Positions 1 to 5,329 of a stretch of 6,893 nucleotides of DNA are shown in pieces. Within the stretch, counting starts at the first letter, position 1. Every line of letters begins with the position of its first letter. Source of the DNA: Bacteroidales bacterium Bact_23. Its GTDB lineage: Bacteria > Bacteroidota > Bacteroidia > Bacteroidales > Lentimicrobiaceae. The stretch covers positions 1-6,893 of the forward strand of contig LUZO01000064.1 of assembly GCA_001603685.1 (NCBI GenBank), in the 5' to 3' direction. The notes under the pieces were generated by a model. The model was not told the DNA's origin. It worked only from the letters and a program-made list of their open reading frames with translations, and ran no database searches. A program made the translations under genes and the position numbers.

Positions 1-72
1 CAAGAAGCTCCAGCAATAATTATTGCAGATCTCTTAAAGGAAAATGAAGAAAATGCAAGGGAAAAGGAATAA
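1..72 (+). CDS. C-terminal fragment of an unidentified protein (5' end outside window)
   Basis: Frame 1 is open from the first base to a TAA at 70-72 and encodes 23 residues ending LLKENEENAREKE. The other two plus frames close within this stretch. The tail reads like a charged helical C-terminus: a short hydrophobic run (APAIIIADLL) and then a Glu/Lys/Asn-rich end. Its GC content is about 33%, clearly lower than the genes to the right, so it may belong to a differently composed neighbouring region. It converges on the TonB receptor gene. The family cannot be recognised from so few residues, and the fragment could still be a chance open frame. Confidence 0.45.
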   Translation, partial: QEAPAIIIADLLKENEENAREKE

Positions 73-161
73 TATTTCTCACCATAACATTTTCACAAAA
101 GAGGCGGCTCAGTGGTTAAATATTGTTTTAAACATCTGTTAGTTAGTGATATGCGAAACAC

Positions 162-197
162 AACCATCCCCGACAGCCATTCCTGTCAGGGATGGTT
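162..197 (-). terminator. Strong hairpin downstream of the TonB receptor gene, probable terminator
   Basis: Bases 162-176 and 183-197 form a 15-bp stem closed by a 6-nt loop. In the minus-strand RNA the single non-Watson-Crick position is a permitted G-U pair; in the plus-strand RNA the same position is a C-A mismatch. This points to use by the minus-strand transcript. It lies about 40 nt past the receptor stop codon. There is no long U-run after it, so it could work as a weak intrinsic terminator or as a 3'-end stabilising structure. It might also serve the convergent gene ending at 72. Confidence 0.6.
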
Positions 198-235
198 CAA
201 TGTTCAGTCTGTAACGGATTTAGCCGAAATAATGT

Positions 236-2656
236 CTAAAACTTAACCGTCACCCCCGCCATAAAATTGATGCCGGCCTGCGGGAAATAGCCATCCTCAT
301 ATCCGTATTGGCCTTCGCTGTAGTAGCGGTAGATCCAGGCATTGGTTTCGTAGCGCGCATTAAAGAGGTTGTTTACATTGAGGCTGAGGTCAATTTCGCG
401 CAGAAACTCCGGTTTTACGGTCCAGCTGAGGCGCAGGTTGCTGACAAAGTAGGGGTCGAGGCTGCGTTCGCGCGATGAGGTATTGTCGATGTACTGCCTT
501 GAAACATACTTTCCGTTGATCATCAGCCCGAAATTTCCGGCAAACGACCACATCAGCGCGGCGCCTCCCACTGCGGCGGGCGAGAATGAGATGTCCGTAG
601 TTCCCAGGTGGTTCTCAATCTGAACGCCCCAGTTATCCCAGTCGTCAACAAACTCGGTGAAATTTTTGATTTTGTTGCTGCTGAGGGTCAGGTTGGCCAT
701 CGCCTGCAGCTTATCGGTAAGAATGGCGCTTCCGTTGAGCTCAAGCCCGGTTCTGTACGATACGGGTACATTCTCCATCACGCCGGCGCCCACATCGTTG
801 ATGGCTCCGGTAAGCACCAGCTGGTTGCGGTAATACATATAATAGATGTTTGCCGACGCCTTGATTTTGTGGGTATTGTAGTGGTATCCCAGTTCGTAAT
901 CGTAGAGGGTTTCCGCCTTCGGGTCGGGTTTCCGCGGGTCGGCATCCGTATAGTTCTTGCGGTTTGGCTCGCGGTTGGCTACCGCAAAACTCAGGTAGAG
1001 GCTTCTGCGGCTGTCGAACGAATAATGCAATCCCGCCTTGGGATTGAAAAACAGAAAGTCGTGCTGCTGGGTGATGTCGCGCAGGTCGTCGTCGATGCCT
1101 TCGAGCATGTACTGAATGCCCCTGAGCTGAAGGTCGCCGTAGAGGTTTAACTTTCGGGTAGCCTGGTAGTTGGATTTTACAAAAAGGTTGTAATCGTTTT
1201 TATCGCCGGTGCCTTCGTACCAGCGGTGATCCTTTCCGGCCGTGGCGGCATATCCGGCCCAGATTACCTCGCCGTAATGCAGCCCTTCGTACCGGTTTGC
1301 CGATCCGCCAACGGTCAGTTTGGTCTGTTTTCTCTCATAATTGATTGCCCATGTCATCCCGTAAAAGTCGTTGTCGAGGTACTTGCGGCGGATCAGGTCG
1401 CTGCGGGTTATTTTAATGGTGTCGTCTCCGGGAACCGGAATCAGCACCGGATCAATCAGATAATTGGAGAGCTTCTGATTGCTCTTGTATTGTTCGTAGA
1501 ATCCAAACCCGCGGGTATAGTGCAGTGCGAAGTTGCCGGTGGTGTGTCCGCCAAGCCGCTGCGAAATCATCATCTGGTAATGATCCTGCCGGTAGTCATC
1601 TATCTGGTTGTCGTAGAACTTTTCGTTGCCATCCTTGTCGGTGTAGCTGCCCTGCCCGTTGTAGGTGCGGTTGGTTTTCAGCATCGAGGAACGGACGCCG
1701 CCCCACGCCTGATAGGTAATCTCCTTTCCGGAGAAGATGTTGAGTTTAATGATGGTATTGCGTCCGAAATAGCCGCCCGACACATAAAACGACTTCAAGT
1801 CGGCGAAAGCGCGATCGATGTAGCCATCGGAGCTGAGTTTTGAGAGGCGGGTGTCGAGTGTCCATTTTCCGTTCATCAGCCCGGTTCCTGCCTGTATGGT
1901 GTTTCTGAAGGTGTTGAACGAGCCGGCGGCTGAGGCGATTTCGCCGTAAGGCTCACGCGAAGGGGTCTGGGTAAGCATATTGATGCTGGCCCCGAACGAT
2001 GCCGCTCCGTTGGTGCTGGTCCCCACACCCCTCTGCACCTGAATGCTTTCGGTGGATGAGGAGAGGTCGGGCATATTTACCCAGAATACATTATGGGTTT
2101 CGGCGTCGTTCAGCGGAATGCCGTTTACGGTGATGTTGATGCGGTTCATATCCACCCCCCTGATTCTGACACCGGTATAACCAACGCCCGTACCTGCGTC
2201 GGAAGTGGCAACCGTGGCGGGCATCTGTTCAAGCAGGAAGGGGATGTCGCGCCCCTGATTGCTCTTTTCTATCTCTTTCGCCGAAAGGTTCTGATAGGTG
2301 ACGGGCGTTTTATCGCCGGCGCGGGTGGCCGAAATAATGGTTTCGCCGGTAAGTACCGGAGCCATCTCCATCGAAATCATCATCGATTTATCGCCTTCAA
2401 GATCGAACACCGCTTCCCAAACCTGATGGCCAAGGTAGCTCACCTTCAGTTTGTAGGTACCCGCTTTCAGGTTTTTGATTTCAAACAGCCCTTTGGCGTC
2501 GGTGGTGGTCTTTACGAGGTTGTTGTTGAGTCTCAGGTGCGCCCCCTGAAGCGGAACGGCAGTTTCCTCGTCAATTACCCTGCCTTTCAGCGTAAACTGC
2601 GCCATCGATAAAAATGGCAGCAATACCAGCAGAGCCGGCAATAATCGCAATTTCAT
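236..2656 (-). CDS. TonB-dependent outer-membrane receptor, probable thiamine transporter under TPP riboswitch control
   Basis: This 806-residue protein would form a gated beta-barrel in the outer membrane and use TonB/ExbBD energy to import a ligand. A signal peptide covers residues 1-19 (cleavage likely after SMA). Residues about 21-98 form a carboxypeptidase-regulatory-like beta-sandwich (LKGRVIDEET...GTYKLKVSYLG) common in Bacteroidota receptors. A TonB-box-like segment (GETIISATR) lies near 104-112. A plug domain spans about 118-235, with GVRIRGVDMNRINITVNGIPLND and IQVQRGVGTSTNG as hallmarks. The rest is barrel, ending in the aromatic Phe typical of outer-membrane proteins. The ATG at 2656 follows an A-rich leader without a Shine-Dalgarno, usual for the phylum. 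The substrate is inferred from the TPP riboswitch directly upstream; riboswitch-controlled outer-membrane thiamine receptors are known in Bacteroides. No pnuT or thi gene adjoins it here. TPP precursors such as HMP, or thiamine phosphates, remain possible ligands. Confidence 0.93.
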   Translation of the reverse strand: MKLRLLPALLVLLPFLSMAQFTLKGRVIDEETAVPLQGAHLRLNNNLVKTTTDAKGLFEIKNLKAGTYKLKVSYLGHQVWEAVFDLEGDKSMMISMEMAPVLTGETIISATRAGDKTPVTYQNLSAKEIEKSNQGRDIPFLLEQMPATVATSDAGTGVGYTGVRIRGVDMNRINITVNGIPLNDAETHNVFWVNMPDLSSSTESIQVQRGVGTSTNGAASFGASINMLTQTPSREPYGEIASAAGSFNTFRNTIQAGTGLMNGKWTLDTRLSKLSSDGYIDRAFADLKSFYVSGGYFGRNTIIKLNIFSGKEITYQAWGGVRSSMLKTNRTYNGQGSYTDKDGNEKFYDNQIDDYRQDHYQMMISQRLGGHTTGNFALHYTRGFGFYEQYKSNQKLSNYLIDPVLIPVPGDDTIKITRSDLIRRKYLDNDFYGMTWAINYERKQTKLTVGGSANRYEGLHYGEVIWAGYAATAGKDHRWYEGTGDKNDYNLFVKSNYQATRKLNLYGDLQLRGIQYMLEGIDDDLRDITQQHDFLFFNPKAGLHYSFDSRRSLYLSFAVANREPNRKNYTDADPRKPDPKAETLYDYELGYHYNTHKIKASANIYYMYYRNQLVLTGAINDVGAGVMENVPVSYRTGLELNGSAILTDKLQAMANLTLSSNKIKNFTEFVDDWDNWGVQIENHLGTTDISFSPAAVGGAALMWSFAGNFGLMINGKYVSRQYIDNTSSRERSLDPYFVSNLRLSWTVKPEFLREIDLSLNVNNLFNARYETNAWIYRYYSEGQYGYEDGYFPQAGINFMAGVTVKF

Positions 2657-2683
2657 TTTTTGATTTTTTTTAGATTAAACCCA

Positions 2684-2712
2684 GGAGGGCTGAATTGGGT
2701 CTTTAACCCTCC
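2684..2712 (-). promoter_or_regulatory. Leader hairpin between riboswitch aptamer and receptor start, candidate expression platform
   Basis: In the minus-strand RNA GGAGGG (2712-2707) can pair with CCCUCC (2689-2684) across a 17-nt loop. The loop contains CCCAAU (2699-2694), which is perfectly complementary to AUUGGG (2804-2799) at the 5' edge of the TPP aptamer. A rival pairing UUAAA/GGGUUUAA overlaps the same bases. No U-run follows; an A-rich stretch leads to the ATG at 2656 instead. The arrangement therefore suggests control by alternative leader folding, perhaps at translation, rather than by intrinsic termination. This is inferred from base pairing alone. Confidence 0.4.
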
Positions 2713-2729
2713 GCTAATAAGTTTTCTCT

Positions 2730-2804
2730 ACCATCCCTTCGCCGGCATTACCCGGAGCAGGTTCAATGAGTATGATCTCAGCCCGTAATTTAGGGCACCC
2801 CAAT
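2730..2804 (-). promoter_or_regulatory. TPP riboswitch (THI element)
   Basis: The minus-strand RNA carries the conserved TPP aptamer parts in order. These are GGGGUGCCC at the 5' side, a 4-bp stem GCCC/GGGC with a variable loop, CUGAGA (2781-2776, the pyrimidine-sensing bulge), GAACCUG (2764-2758), and GGGUAAUGCCGG (2753-2742, the diphosphate-sensing arm with its CCGG/CCGG stem). It closes with CGAAGGGA. Its orientation and its position about 75 nt before the receptor ATG show that it controls that gene. TPP binding normally lowers expression. The P1 closing stem is weak here, with mostly U-G pairs. Confidence 0.96.
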
Positions 2805-2816
2805 CGGAAATCGGTG

Positions 2817-2824
2817 CAAAGTTA
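2817..2824 (-). promoter_or_regulatory. Promoter -7 element for the riboswitch/receptor transcript
   Basis: The minus strand reads TAACTTTG, a full match to the Bacteroidota -7 consensus TAnnTTTG. It is placed so that transcription would begin a few bases later, at the edge of the TPP aptamer. A good TTG element at the usual 19-21 bp upstream is not present (only TTTC), so the -33 half is weak. Confidence 0.65.
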
Positions 2825-2888
2825 ACGGTATTTTTTTATCCTGAAACAGAAAAACGCAAAAGAGTTTGGTCGGAAAACCAATCTTATT

Positions 2889-2923
2889 GTACTGTTTTCA
2901 GGAAAATGAAGTGAAAACAGTAC
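2889..2923. repeat. Perfect 12-bp inverted repeat in the divergent intergenic region
   Basis: The arms GTACTGTTTTCA (2889-2900) and TGAAAACAGTAC (2912-2923) are exact reverse complements separated by 11 bases. In plus-strand RNA two further U-G pairs extend the stem outward. It lies about 65 bp upstream of the receptor -7 element and about 105 bp upstream of the lipoprotein -7 element. Neither side has a T-run, so it does not look like an intrinsic terminator, and none is needed between divergent genes. It could be an operator for a dimeric regulator or an RNA hairpin. I see no other gene in the remaining intergenic DNA from about 2830 to 3029. Confidence 0.6.
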
Positions 2924-3029
2924 GGCTTGGGTAGATTTAAGCTGTTGTAAATAGCGTTGATAATCAGGAGGATATGTGTATCAGGTTAAATCGTTGGCGG
3001 TAAACAGGCAAACCCATTCAGCTTATTGT

Positions 3030-3037
3030 TAATTTTG
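3030..3037 (+). promoter_or_regulatory. Promoter -7 element for the lipoprotein-aroQ unit
   Basis: The sequence TAATTTTG matches the Bacteroidota -7 consensus TAnnTTTG and lies 19 bases before the ATG at 3057, giving a short leader. No convincing TTG sits at the expected -33 distance. No other TAnnTTTG was seen between the lipoprotein and aroQ, so this may drive both genes. Confidence 0.55.
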
Positions 3038-3056
3038 CAGAAAGAATGATTTCATC

Positions 3057-3428
3057 ATGATGAAGAATGTGTTCCGGACGGGTTTGTTTCTGCTGCTTTT
3101 GCTTGGTGCAGGATGCAGCAAGGAGAAGTTTCCGGATGAGTTTGTGATTCTGGGTACCTGGATAGAGAAGGCGGATGTTCAGCAAAGGATGGAAATTGAT
3201 TTCCGGAGCAGCAACAGGGCTTTTCTGAATAAAGGCGGGAACATCGATACGCTGATGTACCGCATCGACAAAAAGGATGAGCTGCTGCTTTTCAGGCCTC
3301 AGGATTTCCCCGACGGGCAGCGGACCATCCATAAACTGACCTACAACAGAAGAAAGGAAGAACTTTCGATTTATAATCTGATCATTACCCACGGCGAACC
3401 GTCGGTTTCCGTATTTGTCAGGAAATAG
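3057..3428 (+). CDS. Small putative lipoprotein, lipocalin-like
   Basis: This 123-residue protein begins with a basic N-region and a leucine-rich core (LFLLLLLGAGC), then Cys20, which would be lipidated by the Lgt/Lsp pathway. Gly at -3 of the lipobox is unusual but tolerated in this phylum. After the cysteine comes SKEK. The mature part is rich in alternating beta patterns and contains LGTW (GxW), then ..RMEIDF.., DTLMYRID and ELLLFRP. This resembles the small lipocalin-like lipoproteins common in Bacteroidota, but the fold is an inference and no function can be named. A second ATG at 3060 is an alternative start. aroQ follows after 35 bases and is probably cotranscribed. A long antisense open frame covers it; the lipobox and promoter support the plus strand. 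Confidence 0.75.
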   Translation: MMKNVFRTGLFLLLLLGAGCSKEKFPDEFVILGTWIEKADVQQRMEIDFRSSNRAFLNKGGNIDTLMYRIDKKDELLLFRPQDFPDGQRTIHKLTYNRRKEELSIYNLIITHGEPSVSVFVRK

Positions 3429-3463
3429 CCGGAGTGTTTTCCCCGTAACCCGAACCATTGCGT

Positions 3464-3883
3464 ATGAAAATATGTATCATCAACGGCCCCAATCTGAACC
3501 TGACCGGACTTCGTGAGCCGGGAATTTACGGCAGCAAGGGTTTTGAATCGTTTATCCCCGAGCTGCAATCAGAGTTTCCCGTCTGCGAACTGGAGTATTT
3601 CCAGAGCAATGTGGAGGGGGAGATCATCAACAAGCTTCAGGAGGCTGGTTTCAGCGCCGACGGAATCATCCTGAACGGCGGCGGTTACACCCACACTTCG
3701 GTGGCCATCGGCGATGCGGTGCGTGCCATAAAGGCGCCGGTGGTTGAGGTGCACATGAGCAATATTTACGCCCGTGAGGAGTTCAGGCACAAATCGTACA
3801 TATCAGGCGGTGCGCGCGGAGTCATCGCCGGCTTTGGCCTTGCTTCCTACCGCCTGGCTCTGCTCAGTCTTCTGAACGACTGA
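3464..3883 (+). CDS. aroQ: 3-dehydroquinate dehydratase, type II
   Basis: AroQ removes water from 3-dehydroquinate to give 3-dehydroshikimate, the third step of the cytoplasmic shikimate pathway to chorismate and aromatic amino acids. Type II enzymes are small flavodoxin-like dodecamers. The 139 residues show the whole family signature. INGPNLNL (6-13) is followed by REPGIYG with Arg17 and catalytic Tyr22. Next come LNGGGYTHTSVAI with Asn71 and His77, then EVHMSNIYAREEFRHKSY with Glu95, His97 and Arg108. The ATG at 3464 places INGPN at the usual distance from the start; a TTG two codons earlier (3458) is possible but less likely. There is no Shine-Dalgarno. The gene follows the lipoprotein by 35 bp, with no promoter seen between. 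Its last 81 bp overlap the convergent SMR gene. Confidence 0.96.
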   Translation: MKICIINGPNLNLTGLREPGIYGSKGFESFIPELQSEFPVCELEYFQSNVEGEIINKLQEAGFSADGIILNGGGYTHTSVAIGDAVRAIKAPVVEVHMSNIYAREEFRHKSYISGGARGVIAGFGLASYRLALLSLLND

Positions 3884-4204
3884 TTTTTTTACGGTGGTGG
3901 CCCGCAGCCCCATAATTCCGCCGAGAATCATCAGAATAAAAACGATTTTCAGGAGATCCCTCGATTCGCCGAAGAACATAACCCCGTAGATCACTGCCCC
4001 TACGGCCCCGATGCCTGTCCAAACCGGATAGGCAACACCCAGCGGCAGGCTGCGCAGTGCAATGGCAAGCAGGTAAAGGCTTATGGCCATTGCCACCACG
4101 GTAAGTACCGAGGGCCACAAACGGGTAAATCCTTCGGAGTGTTTCAAACCAACTGCCCAGACAGTTTCGAAAATGCCTGCAATAAAGAGTATAAACCAAG
4201 CCAT
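3803..4204 (-). CDS. gdx: Small multidrug resistance family protein, Gdx/SugE (guanidinium exporter) type
   Basis: SMR proteins are four-helix inner-membrane dimers that exchange protons for small cations; the SugE/Gdx branch exports guanidinium. Four hydrophobic segments lie at about 3-20, 30-50, 57-78 and 84-101. Residues of the Gdx binding site are present: Glu13 (proton and substrate), Trp16, Ser42, Tyr59 and Trp62, with GLKHSEGF and YPVWTGIGAVGA close to the SugE signature. Pro60 replaces the more usual Ala. The family is normally about 105-110 residues. This frame has 133, and the extra hydrophilic tail (about 106-133) is encoded antisense to the end of aroQ. An A7 slippery run lies at codons 105-107. 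The start codon overlaps the glycosyltransferase stop (TAATG), implying coupled translation. No guanidine riboswitch was seen upstream. Confidence 0.92.
   Translation of the reverse strand: MAWFILFIAGIFETVWAVGLKHSEGFTRLWPSVLTVVAMAISLYLLAIALRSLPLGVAYPVWTGIGAVGAVIYGVMFFGESRDLLKIVFILMILGGIMGLRATTVKKSVVQKTEQSQAVGSKAKAGDDSARTA
3864..3890 (+). terminator. Probable intrinsic terminator of aroQ, overlapping its stop codon
   Basis: TCAGTC (3864-3869) and GACTGA (3878-3883) form a 6-bp stem with an 8-nt loop. The stem is followed at once by seven Ts (3884-3890). The TGA stop codon is part of the 3' arm, so the mRNA would end almost at the stop. The stem is short and only half GC, so efficiency is uncertain. 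Confidence 0.55.
3884..3890 (-). other. In-frame A_AAA_AAA slippery heptamer in the SMR gene
   Basis: Minus-strand codons GTA AAA AAA TCA (residues 105-108) contain the heptamer A_AAA_AAA in the phase needed for -1 ribosomal slippage. After a -1 shift the reading would be K K I S R S E D and then a stop at 3864-3866, giving a product of about 113 residues, close to the normal family length. The hairpin at 3864-3883 begins directly after the run. The run is also prone to polymerase slippage. Use of the site is not shown. Confidence 0.35.
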
Positions 4205-5229
4205 TATTTACTGAATTTGGATGCCTGAAGTTCTGAGAATTTCTTTTTCCGGCGGATGAAATGATCCACGACAATGTTGCCGCGGTATATGTTTGAAACC
4301 TGTGTGTGGATGATGCCTTTCCTTTTTTTGCGATGCTTCGGATAGCGGCGGTAGAAGCTCATGTGCGCCCGCACCACCGCCCAGAAATCGGCAAACCCGC
4401 CATCCACCAGGAACTTGAAAGCGGCGACGCCATCCAACAGCAGTCTGAAGATAAATATCGGAACGAGCCTGTTTGCGGGCAGGTTTTTGTACAGCATTGA
4501 GATGTTGTTCCGCATATTCAGGTAGGTCTTGAAGGAGGATTGTTTGGGCAGGGTTCCGCCTCCCACATGGAACACCTTCGACTGCGGGCATGCCATGATT
4601 TTGTATCCCGCGTGTTTCGCCCGCCAGCAGAAGTCAATCTCCTCCATGTGGGCGAAGAAGTCTTCATCAAATCCGCCCAGCGAGCGGAATACATCGGCCC
4701 TGATAAACATACAGGCGCCGGTTGCCCAGAATATCTCCATCACATCATCGTACTGCCCATGATCTTCCTCAAGATTCTGGAAAATCCTTCCGCGGCAGAA
4801 AGGGTAGCCCCAGGCATCGATAAATCCGCCGGCGGCGCCTGCGTACTCGAACTTTTCGGGCTGATGGTACGAGCGGATGGTTGGCTGGCATGCCGCAACC
4901 TGAGGATTGTTCTCCAGCATGGATATCACCGGAGAAATCCAGTTTTCGGTAACTTCAATGTCGGAGTTCAGCAGCACGAAGTATTCGGCATCCACCTGCG
5001 ACAGTGCATCGTTGTAGCCTTTGGCAAAGCCGCCGTTTTCGTTGTTCTCGATGATACCGACTTCCGGGAAATTTTCCTTAAGATACTCAACCGATCCGTC
5101 GGAAGAGGCGTTGTCGGCCACAATTACGGACGCATCGCCGGTGCTGTATCTGATGACAGCGGGGAGGAACTTCTCAAGGAAGCTTTTTCCGTTCCAGTTA
5201 AGGATGACGACAGCGGTTTTCTTCTTCAA
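4204..5229 (-). CDS. Family 2 glycosyltransferase (rhamnosyltransferase/WbbL-like), TTG start
   Basis: A GT-A fold enzyme that would move a sugar from a nucleotide-sugar to an acceptor in surface polysaccharide or glycolipid synthesis, at the cytoplasmic membrane face. From the TTG at 5229 it has 341 residues. The order is KTAVVILNWNG (4-14), VADNASSDGS (37-46), NNENGGFAKGYNDAL (62-76) and LLNSDIEV (86-93, the metal-binding DxD equivalent). Then come ATGACMFIRADVF (169-181), GGFDEDFFAHMEEIDFCWR (185-203, with the catalytic acidic pair) and HVGGGT (221-226). Residues about 254-277 are hydrophobic and the C-terminus is very basic, suggesting membrane association. The TTG fits because it gives MKKKTAVVILNWNG; upstream in-frame ATGs lie before a promoter and inside the preceding gene. 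Donor and acceptor sugars cannot be read. Confidence 0.9.
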   Translation of the reverse strand: MKKKTAVVILNWNGKSFLEKFLPAVIRYSTGDASVIVADNASSDGSVEYLKENFPEVGIIENNENGGFAKGYNDALSQVDAEYFVLLNSDIEVTENWISPVISMLENNPQVAACQPTIRSYHQPEKFEYAGAAGGFIDAWGYPFCRGRIFQNLEEDHGQYDDVMEIFWATGACMFIRADVFRSLGGFDEDFFAHMEEIDFCWRAKHAGYKIMACPQSKVFHVGGGTLPKQSSFKTYLNMRNNISMLYKNLPANRLVPIFIFRLLLDGVAAFKFLVDGGFADFWAVVRAHMSFYRRYPKHRKKRKGIIHTQVSNIYRGNIVVDHFIRRKKKFSELQASKFSK

Positions 5230-5262
5230 GATCGTTTCAGCTTGGCAAAGTGATTTTAGATG

Positions 5263-5293
5263 CAAACATAAGGTTAATTGATGATTGCACAAG
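5263..5293 (-). promoter_or_regulatory. Promoter for the glycosyltransferase-gdx unit
   Basis: The minus strand has CTTG (5293-5290), a 19-bp spacer, then TATGTTTG (5270-5263). This is a good match to the Bacteroidota TTG / TAnnTTTG promoter at its normal spacing. Transcription would start near 5256, about 25 nt before the TTG start codon at 5229. That rules out the longer in-frame extension for this transcript. Confidence 0.75.
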
Positions 5294-5329
5294 ATTGTAA
5301 TGCGAACTTTGAGAAAATCAATAAAAGAT

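Noticed and set aside
151..246. A 31-codon plus-strand frame starting ATGCGAAACACA
   Set aside because: It runs through the receptor hairpin and past the receptor stop codon, and has no promoter or ribosome site. Most likely chance.
608..2611. Several long plus-strand frames antisense to the TonB receptor
   Set aside because: They mirror the codon pattern of a confidently identified receptor and encode no recognisable domain.
2966..3003. A 9-codon frame (MCIRLNRWR, ATG at 2974) preceded by a perfect AGGAGG
   Set aside because: It lies upstream of the only promoter element I could assign to the lipoprotein, strong SD sequences are rarely used in this phylum, and nothing marks it as an attenuator. 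Not listed as a gene.
3018..3458. A 146-codon minus-strand frame antisense to the lipoprotein
   Set aside because: It has no recognisable motifs, while the plus strand has a signal peptide, a lipobox and a -7 element.
4540..5253. A 237-codon plus-strand frame antisense to the glycosyltransferase
   Set aside because: The opposite strand encodes clear GT2 motifs throughout; this is a shadow frame.
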